Assembly (NCBI GenBank): GCA_030761205.1
Contig: JAULJL010000024.1
Span: 21,384,126-21,448,125 of the forward strand
Length of the DNA: 64,000 nucleotides
Reading direction: 5' to 3'
From: Fremontodendron californicum
Taxonomy: Eukaryota > Streptophyta > Magnoliopsida > Malvales > Malvaceae
In this document: positions 23,838-36,361 of the stretch, piece after piece
How the letters are laid out: the number at the start of each line of letters is the position of its first letter
Numbering within the stretch: position 1 is the stretch's first letter
Made by a program: the position numbers and the translations under genes
The notes under the pieces: generated by a model
Database searches by the model: none
Seen by the model: only the letters and a program-made list of their open reading frames with translations
What the model was told of the DNA's origin: nothing

Positions 23838-25656
23838 TGTTGGTATATTCCCTAGAGCCAATCGGTTTGGTCAGGCATAAACTACCAATAATGCAAACCC
23901 ATCACTATATCTTAGTGATACAAGGTTTTCCTTCATGTTAGTACAATGATAAGGAGTTATTAAGTACTAATCAGATAAAGCCCATGGAACATAATGGCCT
24001 TGCAAAGTAATTTTATATAATTGTGAGATCCTTATGCATCAAAGCCATGTTCCTAAAACGGTTCCTGATCATCGTATTACCAAGACGGGGCATTGGCAAT
24101 GCTCAAAGACTGGTACATGTTAAGCCTACTTACTTAGTAAGCAACTGATCTCACGTGTTGAAGTATATGAGATACTTTAGGATAACATGTAGGTGCTTGT
24201 CTGTTGAACAAGTTCACTGAACATGATCCGCTGTGAGAACTCCATTTGGTATTGTCACTCAAGTGTCTATGGAAACGTTCTCACGTGTCAGTCGTGTAAG
24301 TAGTCCTCTGACTTGTGATATCAAGTCATCTTGTATGGGGAGTGTCATACTTTGATTCCATCACGAACGAGTTCCTAACACACAGTGATGCTTATGGTAG
24401 GATGGTTTTGGGTATGACTGAATCATACGAAGGTGGATGAGTGATCCAGAGAGGATTCACCACTCCAAGTGACATCGGAGACATATCTCATCTGTTCTTG
24501 GCTTAAGTTAACTTGATGGAATCTCTGGCCAGAGTATGATGAATTTAGGAGAAATAGTTTCTCTAAATTCACAAAGTTAACCAAAAGTTGCAAGAACTAA
24601 TATGGATTGAACATGAGTAGACACTGCACCATGCTCATGGTCTTTTCGGGATATTTGGTGAAAGGATCGAAGTACACTGATAGACTGAACACGAAAGGTT
24701 ATGTCGAGACTAACTTGACTCTCCAGTATTTGGGTGGTCAAGATGGCTTGCTAGAGTCTGCTCATGATCTATGAGTATAAATTAATTAGATTAATTTATA
24801 TTCATTGCCAACATATTGGAAGCCTAATGGGTCACACACAGAAAAGTGAATTACGAGATTAAAATGGAAAGAGCCTAATTGATTAATTTGAGAATTTAAT
24901 CAATAGGGACTTAATTAAATAGTTTAATTAAGTGGAAGGAATTAAGGGAAAATACATAAGAGCTATTGTCCATAGTCCAAACCCTGAAGTGATTGTCGCC
25001 CCCTGTAAAAGAAACATGATAGCTTGGTCGACCTCCCTATAGCCCCCCTAGCCGCATATGTGATATGCTTAGAGGCTTTGGTGTCTTCTTGATTTCTTGA
25101 CTTCCTCCTTGCCTCTTCATGGTTTGCTGGAGAGAAAAACGTTTTCTTTCAAGAGAGCAAAGGCATAAAGTGAAGAAGAAAGAAGATCAAGATAATCCTA
25201 GAGGTTGGCGCATCAAACTCGGAGAAGCAAGAAAAGCGTTTTCTTCTTCTTGATGCTTATGAAGCATTCGGGCATGGTATGTTTAGATGGGGAGAGGTTT
25301 CTTGAAACCTAAACTACTAGCATTGTTTTCGGAAAGACTTCATTCCTACCTTATGAAGGTTTTCTTGATCATCTTGTGTGGATTACCGTTAGATGCCAGA
25401 CACTTGTGTGGCTTGAAGTCTCGGATTGACAGCTTGGTGTTCAAGATTGAGTGGCCTGTTTGTAAACTCAAGATTACTAGATCTTTGAGTTAAGGTATGA
25501 TTTCTAATCATATGTATGTTTTATTGTTACAAGATCGCATTAAAATTTTACAAGCATGATCCTGTAAGATTCGACTATCTCTTTGTTTATTATTCTGTTG
25601 CATTCATGTTCTTCTTTAATTCGTTTATTGTTTGAGCATGAGGTCGAATCCCAACA
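23838..25656 (+). mobile_element. Solo LTR of the Copia family (1819 bp)
   Basis: Starts TGTTGG and ends GAATCCCAACA, flanked on both sides by GTGAA (23833-23837 and 25657-25661), a perfect 5-bp target duplication. It aligns along its length with the reverse complement of 10369-12059 (shared words: AAAGCCCATG, CTTATGCATCAA, GAGTAGACACTG, ATTTGGGTGGTCA). No internal element sequence is left, so it arose by LTR-LTR recombination. Confidence 0.93.
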
Positions 25657-27924
25657 GTGAACACTCCCAATAATCGCCACATTGTTTGGAGCAAATTTTT
25701 TGTTGTTTCTCTAAAATATGTGGCAACCTGGCCTTTCAAGGTGGAATGATCGGATCCTTCAGAAAGTAGGAGAAAAAGCAAGCTGCCTATGGAGGCCCCC
25801 GAGCTAGAACAGTTTGAATATTTTCAGGGGCATACGATCGATTGAGAAAGAATAGTGATGCCCGAGAATGTATACCGTTATTGTTTGAGGAGCAAGAACC
25901 CCAATCGTGTGCTATTCGAGATCGGGTGTGACCTTTCACCATAAAAGGGTCCGGTCTGGCCTGAAGGAGGGACTGATCAGCTGGCGATGTTATTCACGGG
26001 TCGCTTGTGTCGAGTGGTGGACTCCAAGGGTGTCACTTTCTTCGTCGCAGTTGAAGTTCCTGAGGATGGTGGGGTCGTATCCTCCAGTGTGATCCCTCTA
26101 TCTCTATCCGACTTTATGGAAGGTAAGGTTTTACACTTTGGTTTATCCCATTTCGTCGAGTTGTCTTCCAGCTATTGTACTGAAGAGTTTAGTTTTTATT
26201 TTGCAGTGAATGATGAAGTCGCTGGTGAGCCTTTGGATTCTCTCAGGAACTTGCCCATCCCCGATTTGGAAGGACTCTGGCACTATGAGCCTCAGCCAGT
26301 TCCCGCCCCTTGTGATGAAAGCGAGGCCTTCGGGGACCTGCTCGCAGTTGTGCCTTGGGTCCCACCTCCTGTTGCCATCTCCGTAGCTCCTCCGATGATA
26401 GAGCTGTCTTTGGATTCTAGCACTTGTGAAAGTGTCGTCGATGGTGGTCCTAAAAGGGTTGTAATTGATGTGGATGATGAGGGGGGGTCTGATTTTGACA
26501 CTATGTTGAGAGAAGATAACTTGTATACTGAGAGTGAGGTTTCAGAGAGTAGCTCCTCTTCATTGGGGGAGCTGAAGAAAATGTTGATCCTAAGGGCATT
26601 ATGTTTGAGGATAGGTAGCTTCTTTATTGCTGAGACCTTGGAGCCCTTGTGTGATCTCATCTTATTCTTTGTTCTATTGCAGATGTGGTGGGCGGCGAAA
26701 ATTTGATGGCACGTTTAATGGGGATGGAGGATGGTGCCACAGGGGGAACATCGAAGAGTCTTCCAAAATGGGGAAAAGGGCTCGTCACTAAGAAACAAAA
26801 GATGGGCCATGGGGAAATCAAGCTGAAGGACCCTGTTCTGCCCCAATCACTTCCACCGGCGACGTCTTACCGGTTGATTCTAAGAGCAAAATGTTTGCAT
26901 GTCGATCTAAAGTGATGGACCCATCATCTAGGAAGGAAAAAGACTCGCCACCTGGGTAGGAAAGGAGAAAGAGAAGGATGCTGACAAGGGCAAAAAAGGC
27001 CCGAGAGGGGAAGGTTCCCAGGAAGGGACAAGAGTCTAGCTATCCAACGGGAACGCCAAATGTATTCCCGTCCGACTGTCATGCTTGCGGTAATGGCGAG
27101 CATGCCCCAAAGACTAATGACCAGGAGTACTTTGGCTAGCAGGATCGTCTGCCTGTAAGTGCTATCCTTCTCGACGTGGATAGGACTGTGACATGGTTCC
27201 GGGATAATGTCGACCCAAGGACCTTAAAGAAGATGGAGTCTTAGGTGCCTGTCCTGACTCAGCATTCGTTGGTGGCCCACCATATCGAGGTATTCATGTT
27301 AGTTGGTAGTTTTGTGTGATTCCCTGTCTTTTTTTATGTTGACTTAGTTTTTTATGTCGTAGGGTACGTTGATGGCATTGGCCTTGTATAACAAGGGCAA
27401 GGACACAATCGCCTGATGGAAGAGGCCGATCAAAAGTTGACCTATACTGACAGAAAACTGAAGGCCAAGGCTAAAGCGACGAGCACCTCTGCTGCTCGCT
27501 TTGTCAGCTGAGGATAAGGTTTCTTCTGTGGAGGAGAATGTTTCCTCTATGAAAGAAAAGGTAGCCGATGCTGAAAAGGTTTGTGCAGCCAAGGTTACTG
27601 GGGTGGAGAGCCAAAAAAAGCTTGTTGAGGAAAAATTAGCCTATGCTGAAAAGGAGGTATGTATCATGAGGAATCGCCTACTAGAGTTTGGGCGGGACAG
27701 GTTGAAAGCTTTGGAGGAAAAAGATAAGGAGTGGGGAGCTAAGCTAGAGAATAGCAGCAACAGATTTTGGCGACACTCTGAAGTGCTGCTTGGGTTTCCA
27801 GATGACTGCCCTGGCCTTGGTGCAAGCACATTTTAGGCCCCTAGACCTTCAGGGGATCAAGTTTACTGCTCTCCAGGAGGCCCTAGAAGGATTGGACCCT
27901 TTGTTCCCTAATGATGTTGCACTT

Positions 27925-29357
27925 TGATAAGCTCATAAAATATACATTTTATGCCTTTCTACCTTTAGTTTTTGTTATGTTTTCGATCTTTATCTTGTTT
28001 ACTTATAATATGTTTTTGAATTTTAAGTACAATAAGGAGAATGAAGTCAAAAGATGTCAATAATGATGGTAAAAAGCTTACAAAATCATAATCACAAGAT
28101 GGAAGAAGACTTGGGAGTCAAAAATATCAATTTCTGGTTGAAAAGCAATCAGGCAGATTTGACTTCCGGAGCTTGTTGCAAGGAAAACATGATGTTAGAA
28201 TCTTTATTTGGAGAAACTTCCTTCTTGACTTTTGAAGTTGACTTGATTATCTTTCCAACAATATATTATGGACCCAAATCGGATAAGAAATGAGCATTTA
28301 AAATGGCGCTAGAAGATCTCTCTAAAGAACCCTGCGGCCAGAAAAACCCTAATCGCAAATCTGAAAAAAAAGACAAAAACGTGATTTTTGCACCTCCAGG
28401 CTTACTTGTGCGGCAATGATTTATTCTCAGGGTTTTAAAGCTCTATAAATACCATCTTTTGAGCCACAAACTAGACATCTTTTGAGGAGACTCAAGGGAT
28501 CACCATTATTCTTCTTCTTCTTCTCCATTCTTTTATTTTTCTTTTTAGTTTTATGTATATATTATCCATGCTTATGTTATGCTAAACTTCTTTGGTTAAG
28601 GGTGATTTCAAAGCCCTAGACATGTTATGTAATTAATTTTCAGAATCTATCTATCATTGTTTTCTATCAAAGTTGCTTATGTTCTTCCATTAAAATTGTT
28701 CATGATGATGTTTTGATTTGTTTAGGTGGCCAACTAGATAAATCTTGATAATTGTCTAATGCTAGTTTAGGAGTCTTGACCCATGTAATTGTCTTGATTT
28801 CCTATTCATAAGTGGCAATTTGTGATTAATGATTATGGTCAAGTTTTCAATAACTGCAAAGTGGAACATAACCTAAGTTGAACAATCCGAGCTTATGTGT
28901 TTGTTGCTTAGATAAACCTATCTTTCTCATCATAAAGCTGCTATTAAATTGAACTTAGAGAGCTTATTCTAGGTTGTTTGATAGTTAGAGATTAAATAGA
29001 GAGCTTGTTCTATTTAACGACAAATTAAGGAAAGATTGGGGTAACAGAGCTTGTTGTTATCTACAGTTGTTAACTTTGATAGCTAATTAATGTTGATAGA
29101 TATGAAATTGATTCTTAATGATGTCTAGTGGTGGAGAATGAAACCTTAACCATATTTTTCTTATTTGATTCTTCTTAATTACTTGTTTTCTCATTCTTAT
29201 TGTTAACTTTAGTTTAAATCTGATTTCAAAATCCTCTTTACTTTTGTTTACTTGTTTTTAAGTGATAAACTATTAACTTATAAACTAAAACTCAATCCCT
29301 AAGGACTCGACCCTTGCTAATCACTATACTCTACAATTGATTCTTTTGGGTGCATCA
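27925..29357 (+). mobile_element. Solo LTR of a Gypsy-type element (1433 bp)
   Basis: Starts TGATAAGCTCAT and ends TTTGGGTGCATCA, flanked by CACTT on both sides (27920-27924 and 29358-29362). The 3' part contains CCCTAAGGACTCGACCC near the end, a pattern common in Athila-like LTRs, and a TATAAATA at 28444-28451. No primer site or coding sequence is attached. The short frame at 28054 lies inside the LTR and is not regarded as a gene. Confidence 0.92.
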
Positions 29358-29596
29358 CACTTGAGGGTCTTAGGCAGTCTTTTGCGACCAACAATCCTCC
29401 TCCTTCTCCAATTGAAAGTGTTTTTGCTACTTCTGTTGTCGAGGTTGACGAGGCTGAGGTCCCTGCTACAGACGCCATGGAGGTGGATGCTGGCGTGTTC
29501 ACTGATGCTCTGAAGAAGGGTCGTCGGGATGGCGGTTCTAATGATAATATAAATAGTGAGGTAGCGAATGTTGAGGGCCCCGTTGTTGTAGAGTAG

Positions 29597-30398
29597 AGCT
29601 GCTCTTTAGGTTGTACAATTTTTGTTTTTTGAATGAAATCCATCTTCATTTCAATTTGTATCGTGTTGATTGTAAGTTGTGTACTTTCTGCTGCTTGATG
29701 GTGTATATGTTGTGTTGCTTGTTACCTTTATTTTTGTCTTTGTGATGTTGGTTATTGAACGCATGAGAGAGAGCTAGTTAGAGGCTGTTGAGCGTGTTAC
29801 ACGATGTCGTGAGGCAAGCACACATGCATGAACGCATGAGAGAGCCAGTTAGAGGCTGTTGAGCGTGTTACACGATGTCGTGAGGTGAGCACACGTGCGT
29901 GAATACATGAGAGAGCCAGTTAGAGGTTGTTGAACGTGTTACACGGTGTCGCGAGGCGAGCACACGTGCGTGAATGCATGAGAGAGCCAGTTAGAGGAAG
30001 TTGAGCGTGTTACACGGTGTCGCAAGGCGAGCACACGTGCGTGAACACATGAGAGAGCCAGTTAGAGGTTGTTAAGCATGTTACACAGTATCGCGAGGCG
30101 AGCACACGTGCGTGAATGCATGAGAGAGCTAGTTAGAGGCTGTTGAGCGTGTTACATGGTGTCGCGAGGTGAGCACACGTGCGTGAACGCAAGAGAGACT
30201 GCTCAGGCGAGTTTTGGCAAGTCAGTGAGTCAGATTTTTTTCTACAAAATACGATTTATTTTATTTATTATGATGAAGAAATACAAATATTTCTACAAAA
30301 AATACTTCTTCAAATGGATCGCATTCGAGGTTTTAGGTACAAGGCTTCCATCCATTCACTCCAAAATGTAGGCCCCTGAGCCGATCTTTTTAACAACT
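29597..30398. other. Spacer between antisense ORF and pol of the Tat element
   Basis: Non-coding. It holds the 3' end region of the antisense ORF, the 71-bp tandem array and a short AT-rich stretch (30230-30310). The frames at 30156-30379 are accidental. Confidence 0.7.
29759..30190. repeat. 71-bp tandem repeat, six copies, each with a CACGTG-type core
   Basis: Copies start at 29759 (73 bp), 29832, 29903, 29974, 30045 and 30116. The consensus begins ACGCATGAGAGAGCCAGTTA and ends GAGCACACGTGCGTGA. The palindromic CACGTG is intact in five copies; the first has CACATG. Further shared word: TGTTACACGRTGTCG. A seventh copy decays after ACGCAAGAGAG. Confidence 0.93.
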
Positions 30399-33300
30399 TT
30401 ATATGGTCCTTCCTATTTGGGGCCATTTTTCCCTGTTCGCCTCACAATTTTTAAGAACAAGGTCGCCAATTTGAAATTGTCTGTTCTTCACTCTGGAGTT
30501 GTAATATTTGGCTACCTGTTGTGATCTGGCAGCTAACTTCACCTGTGCGCAATCTTTGGTTTCTTCAAGCGGATCTAGGTTTGCTCTCAGTGCTTCTTCA
30601 TTTGAGGTGGCATTGTAGTGTGCCGTCCTTAGAGAGTTTATGCCAATCTTGACTGGTATCACAGCCTCTATCCCATACATCAAATGGAATGGTGTTTCTC
30701 CTGTACCCGAGTGAGATGTCGTTCAGATAGCCCATAAAATCCCTTACATCTCTTCTAACCATACCCCATTCGCATTATCCAGCTTCTTCTTCAGTCCTTG
30801 GAGGATCTTCTTATTCATTGCTTCAATCTGACCGTTGGTTTTCGGGTGTTTGACAGAGCTGTGTGTGAGTAGAATCTTGAAGTTCTCGCAGAATTTCTTC
30901 AACTTGCCCCCTAAAACTGTGTACCATTATCTGCTAGTATAGTGTTTGGGACCCCATATCTGCACACAATAAACTTCCACATGAAGTTCTCAAAAACTCT
31001 TTCTGTGATGGTTGCCAAGGCTTCGGCCTCAACCCATTTGGTGAAGTACTCGCAGGCGACCACCACGAATTTTTTTTGCCCAATCGCGATGGGGAAAGGT
31101 CCTAAGATATCGATGCCCCACATGGAGAAGGGCTAGGGGCTCGAGAGTTAGGTGAGCAGTTCTGTCGGTTACCTGGGCACAACAGTAAATTTTTGGCACT
31201 TATCACACTTCCTTACCATTTCCGTAGCGTCGGCCTTCATGGCGGGCCAGTAGAACCCTGTCTCAACGCTTTCTACGCCAACGCCCTTCCTCCCAAATGG
31301 TTGCCACACACTCTTTCATCAATTTCCCGGAGGACATAATCGGCTTACCCTGGTGTTAAACACCGCAATAAAGGCTGGCTGAATGTTTTCTTGTATAGCA
31401 TCTCGCCAATCAAAGTGTACCTGACGGCCCTAGTTCTTACTTTGCCTGCTCTTTTGGATCGCCTGGAGTGGCCCTACCCGTAAAATACTCAACAATATGT
31501 GTTAACTAGCTGGGCTCGTCCGTAATACAGAGGGTTTCCTCTCCAGTCTGATAGTTTGGAATTTTAGCGATATTCTAACAAGATTTTGCCTCTCAGCCTG
31601 ATCTCAACGGATAATTCGAGTTTGAAGAGGGTGTCAACTCTAGTGTTTTCTTCCCTAACAACCTGTCTGAAAAGCTTGAAGCATTCTTTCAGCTTGAGCA
31701 CCCGTCCGTGATATTTGACCAGGGCGAGCTCCTCACTTCGTATTCGTCATTTACTTGCCTCGGCACTAACTGTGAATCTGTGAATAATAGTAGTTTTGTT
31801 GCACCTAATTTTAAGGCCAGTTCTAATCTTGCCAGGAAGGTTTTGTATTCTGCAGCATTATTTGATGTGGGAAAGCCAAAAGAAATCCCATATTGCCACT
31901 CGTTTCCCTGAAGGTCCATCAACAGGACACCAGCTCCCGATCCATCCTTTCCTGAGGATCTATCTACATACGTCGTCCACATATTCTTGAGGGTAGGTTC
32001 TGTCATATCGGATTTATGTACCAGTGTTAGCTCCGTAGGTGGTACCTTCTCTTCTGGTTTTGGTGAGGGCTCCACCGGGTATTGAATTGATAGAGTAATG
32101 TTATTGGTAAAGGAGCACTCGGCCACGCAATCTACCAAGACCTGGGCCTTAATCGCCTTCCTTGGTTTAAACTCTATGCCAAATTCACTGAGCTTGATAC
32201 GCCACTTGACCATCCTACCCGAGGTGCCTATTTTTTGCAAAACTTCTATAAAAGGATGATCTATTAAGGCAGTGATAAGATGGGCTTGGAAATACTGCCT
32301 AAGCTTTCTTGCCGCCACCACCAGAGCGAAGACAATTTTGTCCAGCCTAGTATAGTTGATCTCGTCATTCTATAAAGCTCTGCTGACATAATAAACTGGG
32401 TCTGACGAGTATGTTTTTCTTTGACCAACACTGCTCCCACTGTTTCATCTGATGCTGCCAAATAAATACACAAGGGGTCGTCCACCAAGGGGCTGATTAG
32501 TAATGGCGGGGAGCGCAGATACCTCTCCAGTTCTCGAATGCTCCTTGGCAATCCTCACTCCACTGATATCGGGAGGCATCTCAGAGTACCTTGAAGAAAG
32601 GCAAGCATTTGTCAGCTAGTTTTGAGACAAATCTATTGAGGGCGACCACCTTACCAGTTAACCTTTGCAATTCTCGGGTGTTTTTGGATGGTTGCATGTC
32701 TAGTATCACCTGAAGTTTCTTGGGTTTCGCCTCCATTCCTTTGCTTGACACCATAAATTCAGGAATTTTCTAGCGCCAATTGCGAAAGCACATTTGGCGG
32801 GGTCAATCTCAAGCCATGCTGTCTGAGGACCCGGAAGACCTCTGCTAGGTCAGATATGTATTGTTACATAGAGGGACTCTTCACTAACATGTCATCCACG
32901 TAAACTTCCACATTTCGCCCAATCTGGTCCTTGAACAACTTGTTTACCAGTCTTTGATAAGTCGCCCTTACATTTTTCAACCTAAAGGGCATTACCTGAT
33001 AACAGAATAAGCTTTTCTCCTTGATGATTGACATTTTATCCTGGTCCTCTGGATTCATTCTGATTTGATTGTACCCTAAAAAACTATCCATGAAGCTCAT
33101 ATATTTGTGCCTCGCTGATGAATCTACCAGTCTGTCTATGGAGGGTAGGGGAAAATTGTCCTTTGGGCAAGCCTTGTTCAGGTCGGTGAAGTCTACACAC
33201 ATGCGCCACTTGCCATTAGCTTTCTCTACCATCACCATATTGGCTAACCAATTGGGATATTTGACTTCCCTAATAAATCCCACATCGAGCAGTTTTCCAA

Positions 33301-34227
33301 CCTTTTCTCTAATACTTGTATCAGCTCAGGGGTGAATTTTCTCTTATTTTGTTTGATCGGTTTGGCTATCGGATCAACACCCAAGGAATGGATGATGGTA
33401 TCCATGTCTATTCCTATCATATCTGCTGCCGACCATGCTAAAACATCTGCGTTAGCCTGCAACATGCGTACTAAGGGCTGCTTCCCCTGATTATTCAATT
33501 ATGACCCAACCTGAGTTACTTTTTCTAGGTTATCTTCATGTAAGGCGATAGTCACTGTTTGTTCTGCTGGTTTTCCTTTATACTGACTGGTTCCCCCTGC
33601 TATCTAGGCTTTCCAGGGTGAGGGTACTTTTGTCTCCACTACTTGTCCCCCAGTCTCTGTTTCTTGTTCCTCAAATTCTATCACCTGCCCCCGGGCCCTA
33701 CATTCTCAATACTTGCTTCTGTGGTCGATTGCCACCTTTTTTGATTCTTTCTGGCGAGCTGTATGGACAGTATGTGGCATTGTCGTGCTGTCTGTTGATC
33801 TGTCTTCATGTATCATATTCCCATCGGGGTCGGGAATTTTACTGTTAGACAATAGACTGTAGCGACCATTTTCGTCTTCCTCATCAAAGGTTGCCCAAGG
33901 ATAGCGTTGTATGTCGAGGGTTGATCAACGTCTAAAAAGTCTGTCATCACTGTAAGGACATAGTCGCCATTTTCGATGGTAACTGGTAAGGCGATAAAGC
34001 CCTTAACATTGATTGGCAAAGCCAAATATAGGGCTTATAGGTTTCAAATCTATGTCTGGGAGGCCCATTTTTCTGAAGGCTTCTATTTGGAGGACCTCAA
34101 TTGCACTGCCACTGTCAACAAGGACCCTCCTCCTAATCTTGAAATTCTTAATCGTGGTCGACACAACTATTTGGTCATTTCTGTTATCCTTTATAATATT
34201 GATATCCTTATCCATGAAGTCTACCAT
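30399..34227 (-). pseudogene. Tat pol: protease, RT, two RNase H, integrase (broken)
   Basis: Minus strand. Protease: RRVLVDSGSAIEVL (34120) with the second half YNAILGQPLMRK in another frame (33880). Reverse transcriptase 33498-32864: WRMCVDFTDLNKACPKDNFP, FMDSFLGYNQIRM, and the catalytic YVDDM at 32888-32902. First (Gypsy-type) RNase H 32551-32264: LCIYLAASDETVGAVLV. Second RNase H of archaeal type 32000-31720: TYVDRSSGKDGSGAGVLLMD, NNAAEYKTFLARLELALKLG, LFTDSQLV; the extra domain marks the Tat clade. Integrase 31136-30399: MWGIDILGPFPIA, CEYFTKWVEAEAL, ILADNGTQF, MMYGIEAVIP. Frames change many times and stops interrupt, so no full polyprotein can be made. Confidence 0.9.
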
Positions 34228-34379
34228 CTAGTCCTCATTGTGTTTCATTCTTTTATAGGTGACATCAACTACCATTATACTTCTGAGATGTGCCTTTCTT
34301 TTGGAGTTATTGTTCGCCCATTCTTCTGTTCCACCTATTATCATGTTGATTACCCCTTGGATAGGTTTCTTCTCTTCCA

Positions 34380-36064
34380 CTTTACTATGGCTCTTCTGAT
34401 TGACTGCTGATGTTTGCCCCTGCTGGGCGCATGTTTTCTTAACAAATTGTTTGATCTACCCTCTTTTGATGGCACTCTTGATTGCATCTTTCAAATATCT
34501 GCAATCCTCTGTATTGTGTCCCACATCATTATGATATTGACATTTTTCCTTAGAATTCAAACGAGCTGGGTTATCTCTCATAGGGTATGGCATAGCCAAA
34601 ATGCCCTCTTAGGACACGGCGTTCAGGATGTATGCCCTGAAAGCATTAAGGGGGTATATTCTTCAAACTTGGAATATGAGGCCCTTTCCATCTTTCGACT
34701 GTAACCTTGGCCCTTGCAGCCCGATTCGTTCTGTGGGGCTCTGTCTGGAGATCTCGACCTTCTACAACGTGAGTCAAATCTGGATTGATTCCTGTTGTCC
34801 TTCTGTGCTTGTCTGTAATTCTGGAACCTTTCTTGGTCCTGGGGTGATCTGTCCATTCAGTGTTTCTTTTTGCCATTTTCATCTCTTCTGTCTCGGCATA
34901 CCTCTGGGCTTTCTCATAGAGGTTGTAGAGCTTTTTCGATTTTGCATCTGTTAGGGCATATTGCAAATGCTCATGGCGAACACCAAAAATGAACGCCTGT
35001 ATAGCCCAATCATCATGTAAGTCCTTGATCTCCATCGTAGCGAAATTGAATCACTGAATGTATTCCTTTAAGGATTCACTTTCTTTTTGCTTGACTGCTA
35101 GCAAGCTAGCGGGGGTCTTAAAAATTGCTTTATTGGCGAGGAAGTGAGCAATGGACATTCTACCCAGCTTCTCGAAATTGTCGATGGAGTTTGCCAACAA
35201 CGAGTGATACCAAGTTCTGGCGTGCACCCGCAACATCATGGGAAAAACTCGACACTTAAGGGCGTCACTTGCTCCCAGCAAGTCCATATAATTCTTGTAT
35301 AAGATGAAGTGGTCGGCGGGGTCCTTGGTGCCATCATAAGTTTCTTTTGGTAGTTTTATGGACGTGGGCACTTGCTTCTGTCGGATTTGCATCGTCAAGG
35401 GGCTATTATCATCACTCATCCATTCTATCTCTTTTACTCTGTCCTTCATTAGTCCATGAACCTTTTTTCGCAGGGCCGCCATCTGGACCTCGACATTCGC
35501 AGTAGTTGTCCCTATAGTATTTGTCCTAGCCCTTCTATTCTGTGGTCGCCCTCCTTCCAAGGCTGGTTCTCGCCCTTCAGGGAACTGTTCCTAATTGTTT
35601 TTCTGTGTTCTATTGGGCCCTATTTGGAGGCTTCCTCGCGAAGATGAGCAGCTGCTTTCTTCCTCTTGCTCTTGGTATTGGTTCTTCCAGAGGTCATTGA
35701 GTCACAGGGTGGCTTGGCGTGCAGTCCTTTGTTGCTCTGCCAATTGAGCCTGGAGTGTCTGTACCTGACTCATCAAAGCATGTTGCATCGGGTCTAAGTA
35801 TGGTAGTGGTGGTGGAAAAAAGGGGATAATGGGTAGTCCTAAATTTGAGTCAATTATTGTGGGGTAGCCGAAAGAGGTCGATGGTAATTCTGGTGGAGGG
35901 CGGTAGTTCTTGATTATCCTGTAGTGGGTCAACATTGGGTGTGAGAGTGATGCTAGCATGTTCTCCGACATCGGATTGGGTGGCTGGGGGTAACTCATGG
36001 AAGCCCTCGTGCTCAGACAAGCACGTCGGCCTCGTTGAGAGGTTGAGGCTGTCTCGTGGACCAA
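34380..36064 (-). pseudogene. Tat gag (broken)
   Basis: Minus strand. The N-terminal part 36064-35702 starts MVHETASTSQRGRRACLSTR and is Pro-rich (PPPELPSTSFGYPTI), ending in a stop after QQRTARQATL. The capsid part 35560-34646 carries PKETYDGTKDPADHFILYKN, RTWYHSLLANSIDNFEKL and FIFGVRHEHLQYAL, interrupted by stops near 35050. A zinc-knuckle-like word CQYHNDVGHNTEDC lies near 34500-34545. It is directly followed by the protease. The order and words fit Gypsy gag (retrotrans_gag family) of Tat elements. Confidence 0.88.
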
Positions 36065-36342
36065 GTTCGGGTTGTGGAGAGTATCAGAGAGGTGGCTATG
36101 TATAGATTTTGATAGTAATTATGGGGAAAGTAGGGCTGTTGGAACCAGGGGTTAGGAAAAAGATAGTTTTCATTGTTAGAATTTAATGCTGGTAGGTGGG
36201 GGAAAGTTCCTGGGGAAAAGAATTCATAATTTCCCCTATGCAGGGCAGCTGTAGATTAGTATTAGGAGTGCTAGTACCTGAGCCTTCGGCATGAGTGGTT
36301 TGCTGTGATAGTGGTGATGGTGGTAGAGACATGGCTGTCTTT

Positions 36343-36361
36343 CCCACAGACAGTGCCAATT
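36343..36361 (-). other. Primer-binding site of the Tat element
   Basis: Minus strand ATTGGCACTGTCTGTGGGA begins immediately inside the 5' LTR end. It resembles the TTGGCGCCGTCTGTGGG site of Tat elements, with a changed GCGCC part. Confidence 0.65.

Larger units (their letters stand above)
23084..29596 (+). pseudogene. Antisense extra ORF of Tat element (Transposase_28-like)
   Basis: Plus strand, opposite to gag-pol, between integrase and 3' LTR. Pieces: MVITDSEGSKNLKSRSW (23201), a frameshift near 23435, then ELCLQVRGISLPNYRYKF, CFYVHMFEGGFYIPLHPFF, and YYFSAWKKKVVV up to a solo LTR at 23838. After that LTR it resumes TPNNRHIVWSKFFVVS and WPFKVEWSDP (from 25662), an acidic middle part (VVIDVDDEGGSDFDTM, SESSSSSLGELKKM, 25987-26585), a coiled-coil segment (27501-27836) and, after a second solo LTR, a tail EGLRQSFATNNPPPSP ending VEGPVVVE-stop at 29596. 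The MFEGGFxxPLHPFF word is typical of the plant 'putative gypsy type transposon' domain (Pfam Transposase_28). Function unknown. Several stops and frame changes show it is dead. Confidence 0.8.

Noticed and set aside
25590..25781. Minus-strand frame with FRETTKNLLQTMWRLLGV
   Set aside because: It crosses the solo LTR border and the antisense ORF; a shadow frame.
26292..26660. Minus-strand Ser/Pro-rich frame of 122 codons
   Set aside because: It is the reverse of the acidic part of the antisense ORF, which has the recognisable neighbours.
29759..30190. Regular direct repeats that could suggest a CRISPR array
   Set aside because: The 71-bp units are head-to-tail without unique spacers, in plant retrotransposon DNA.
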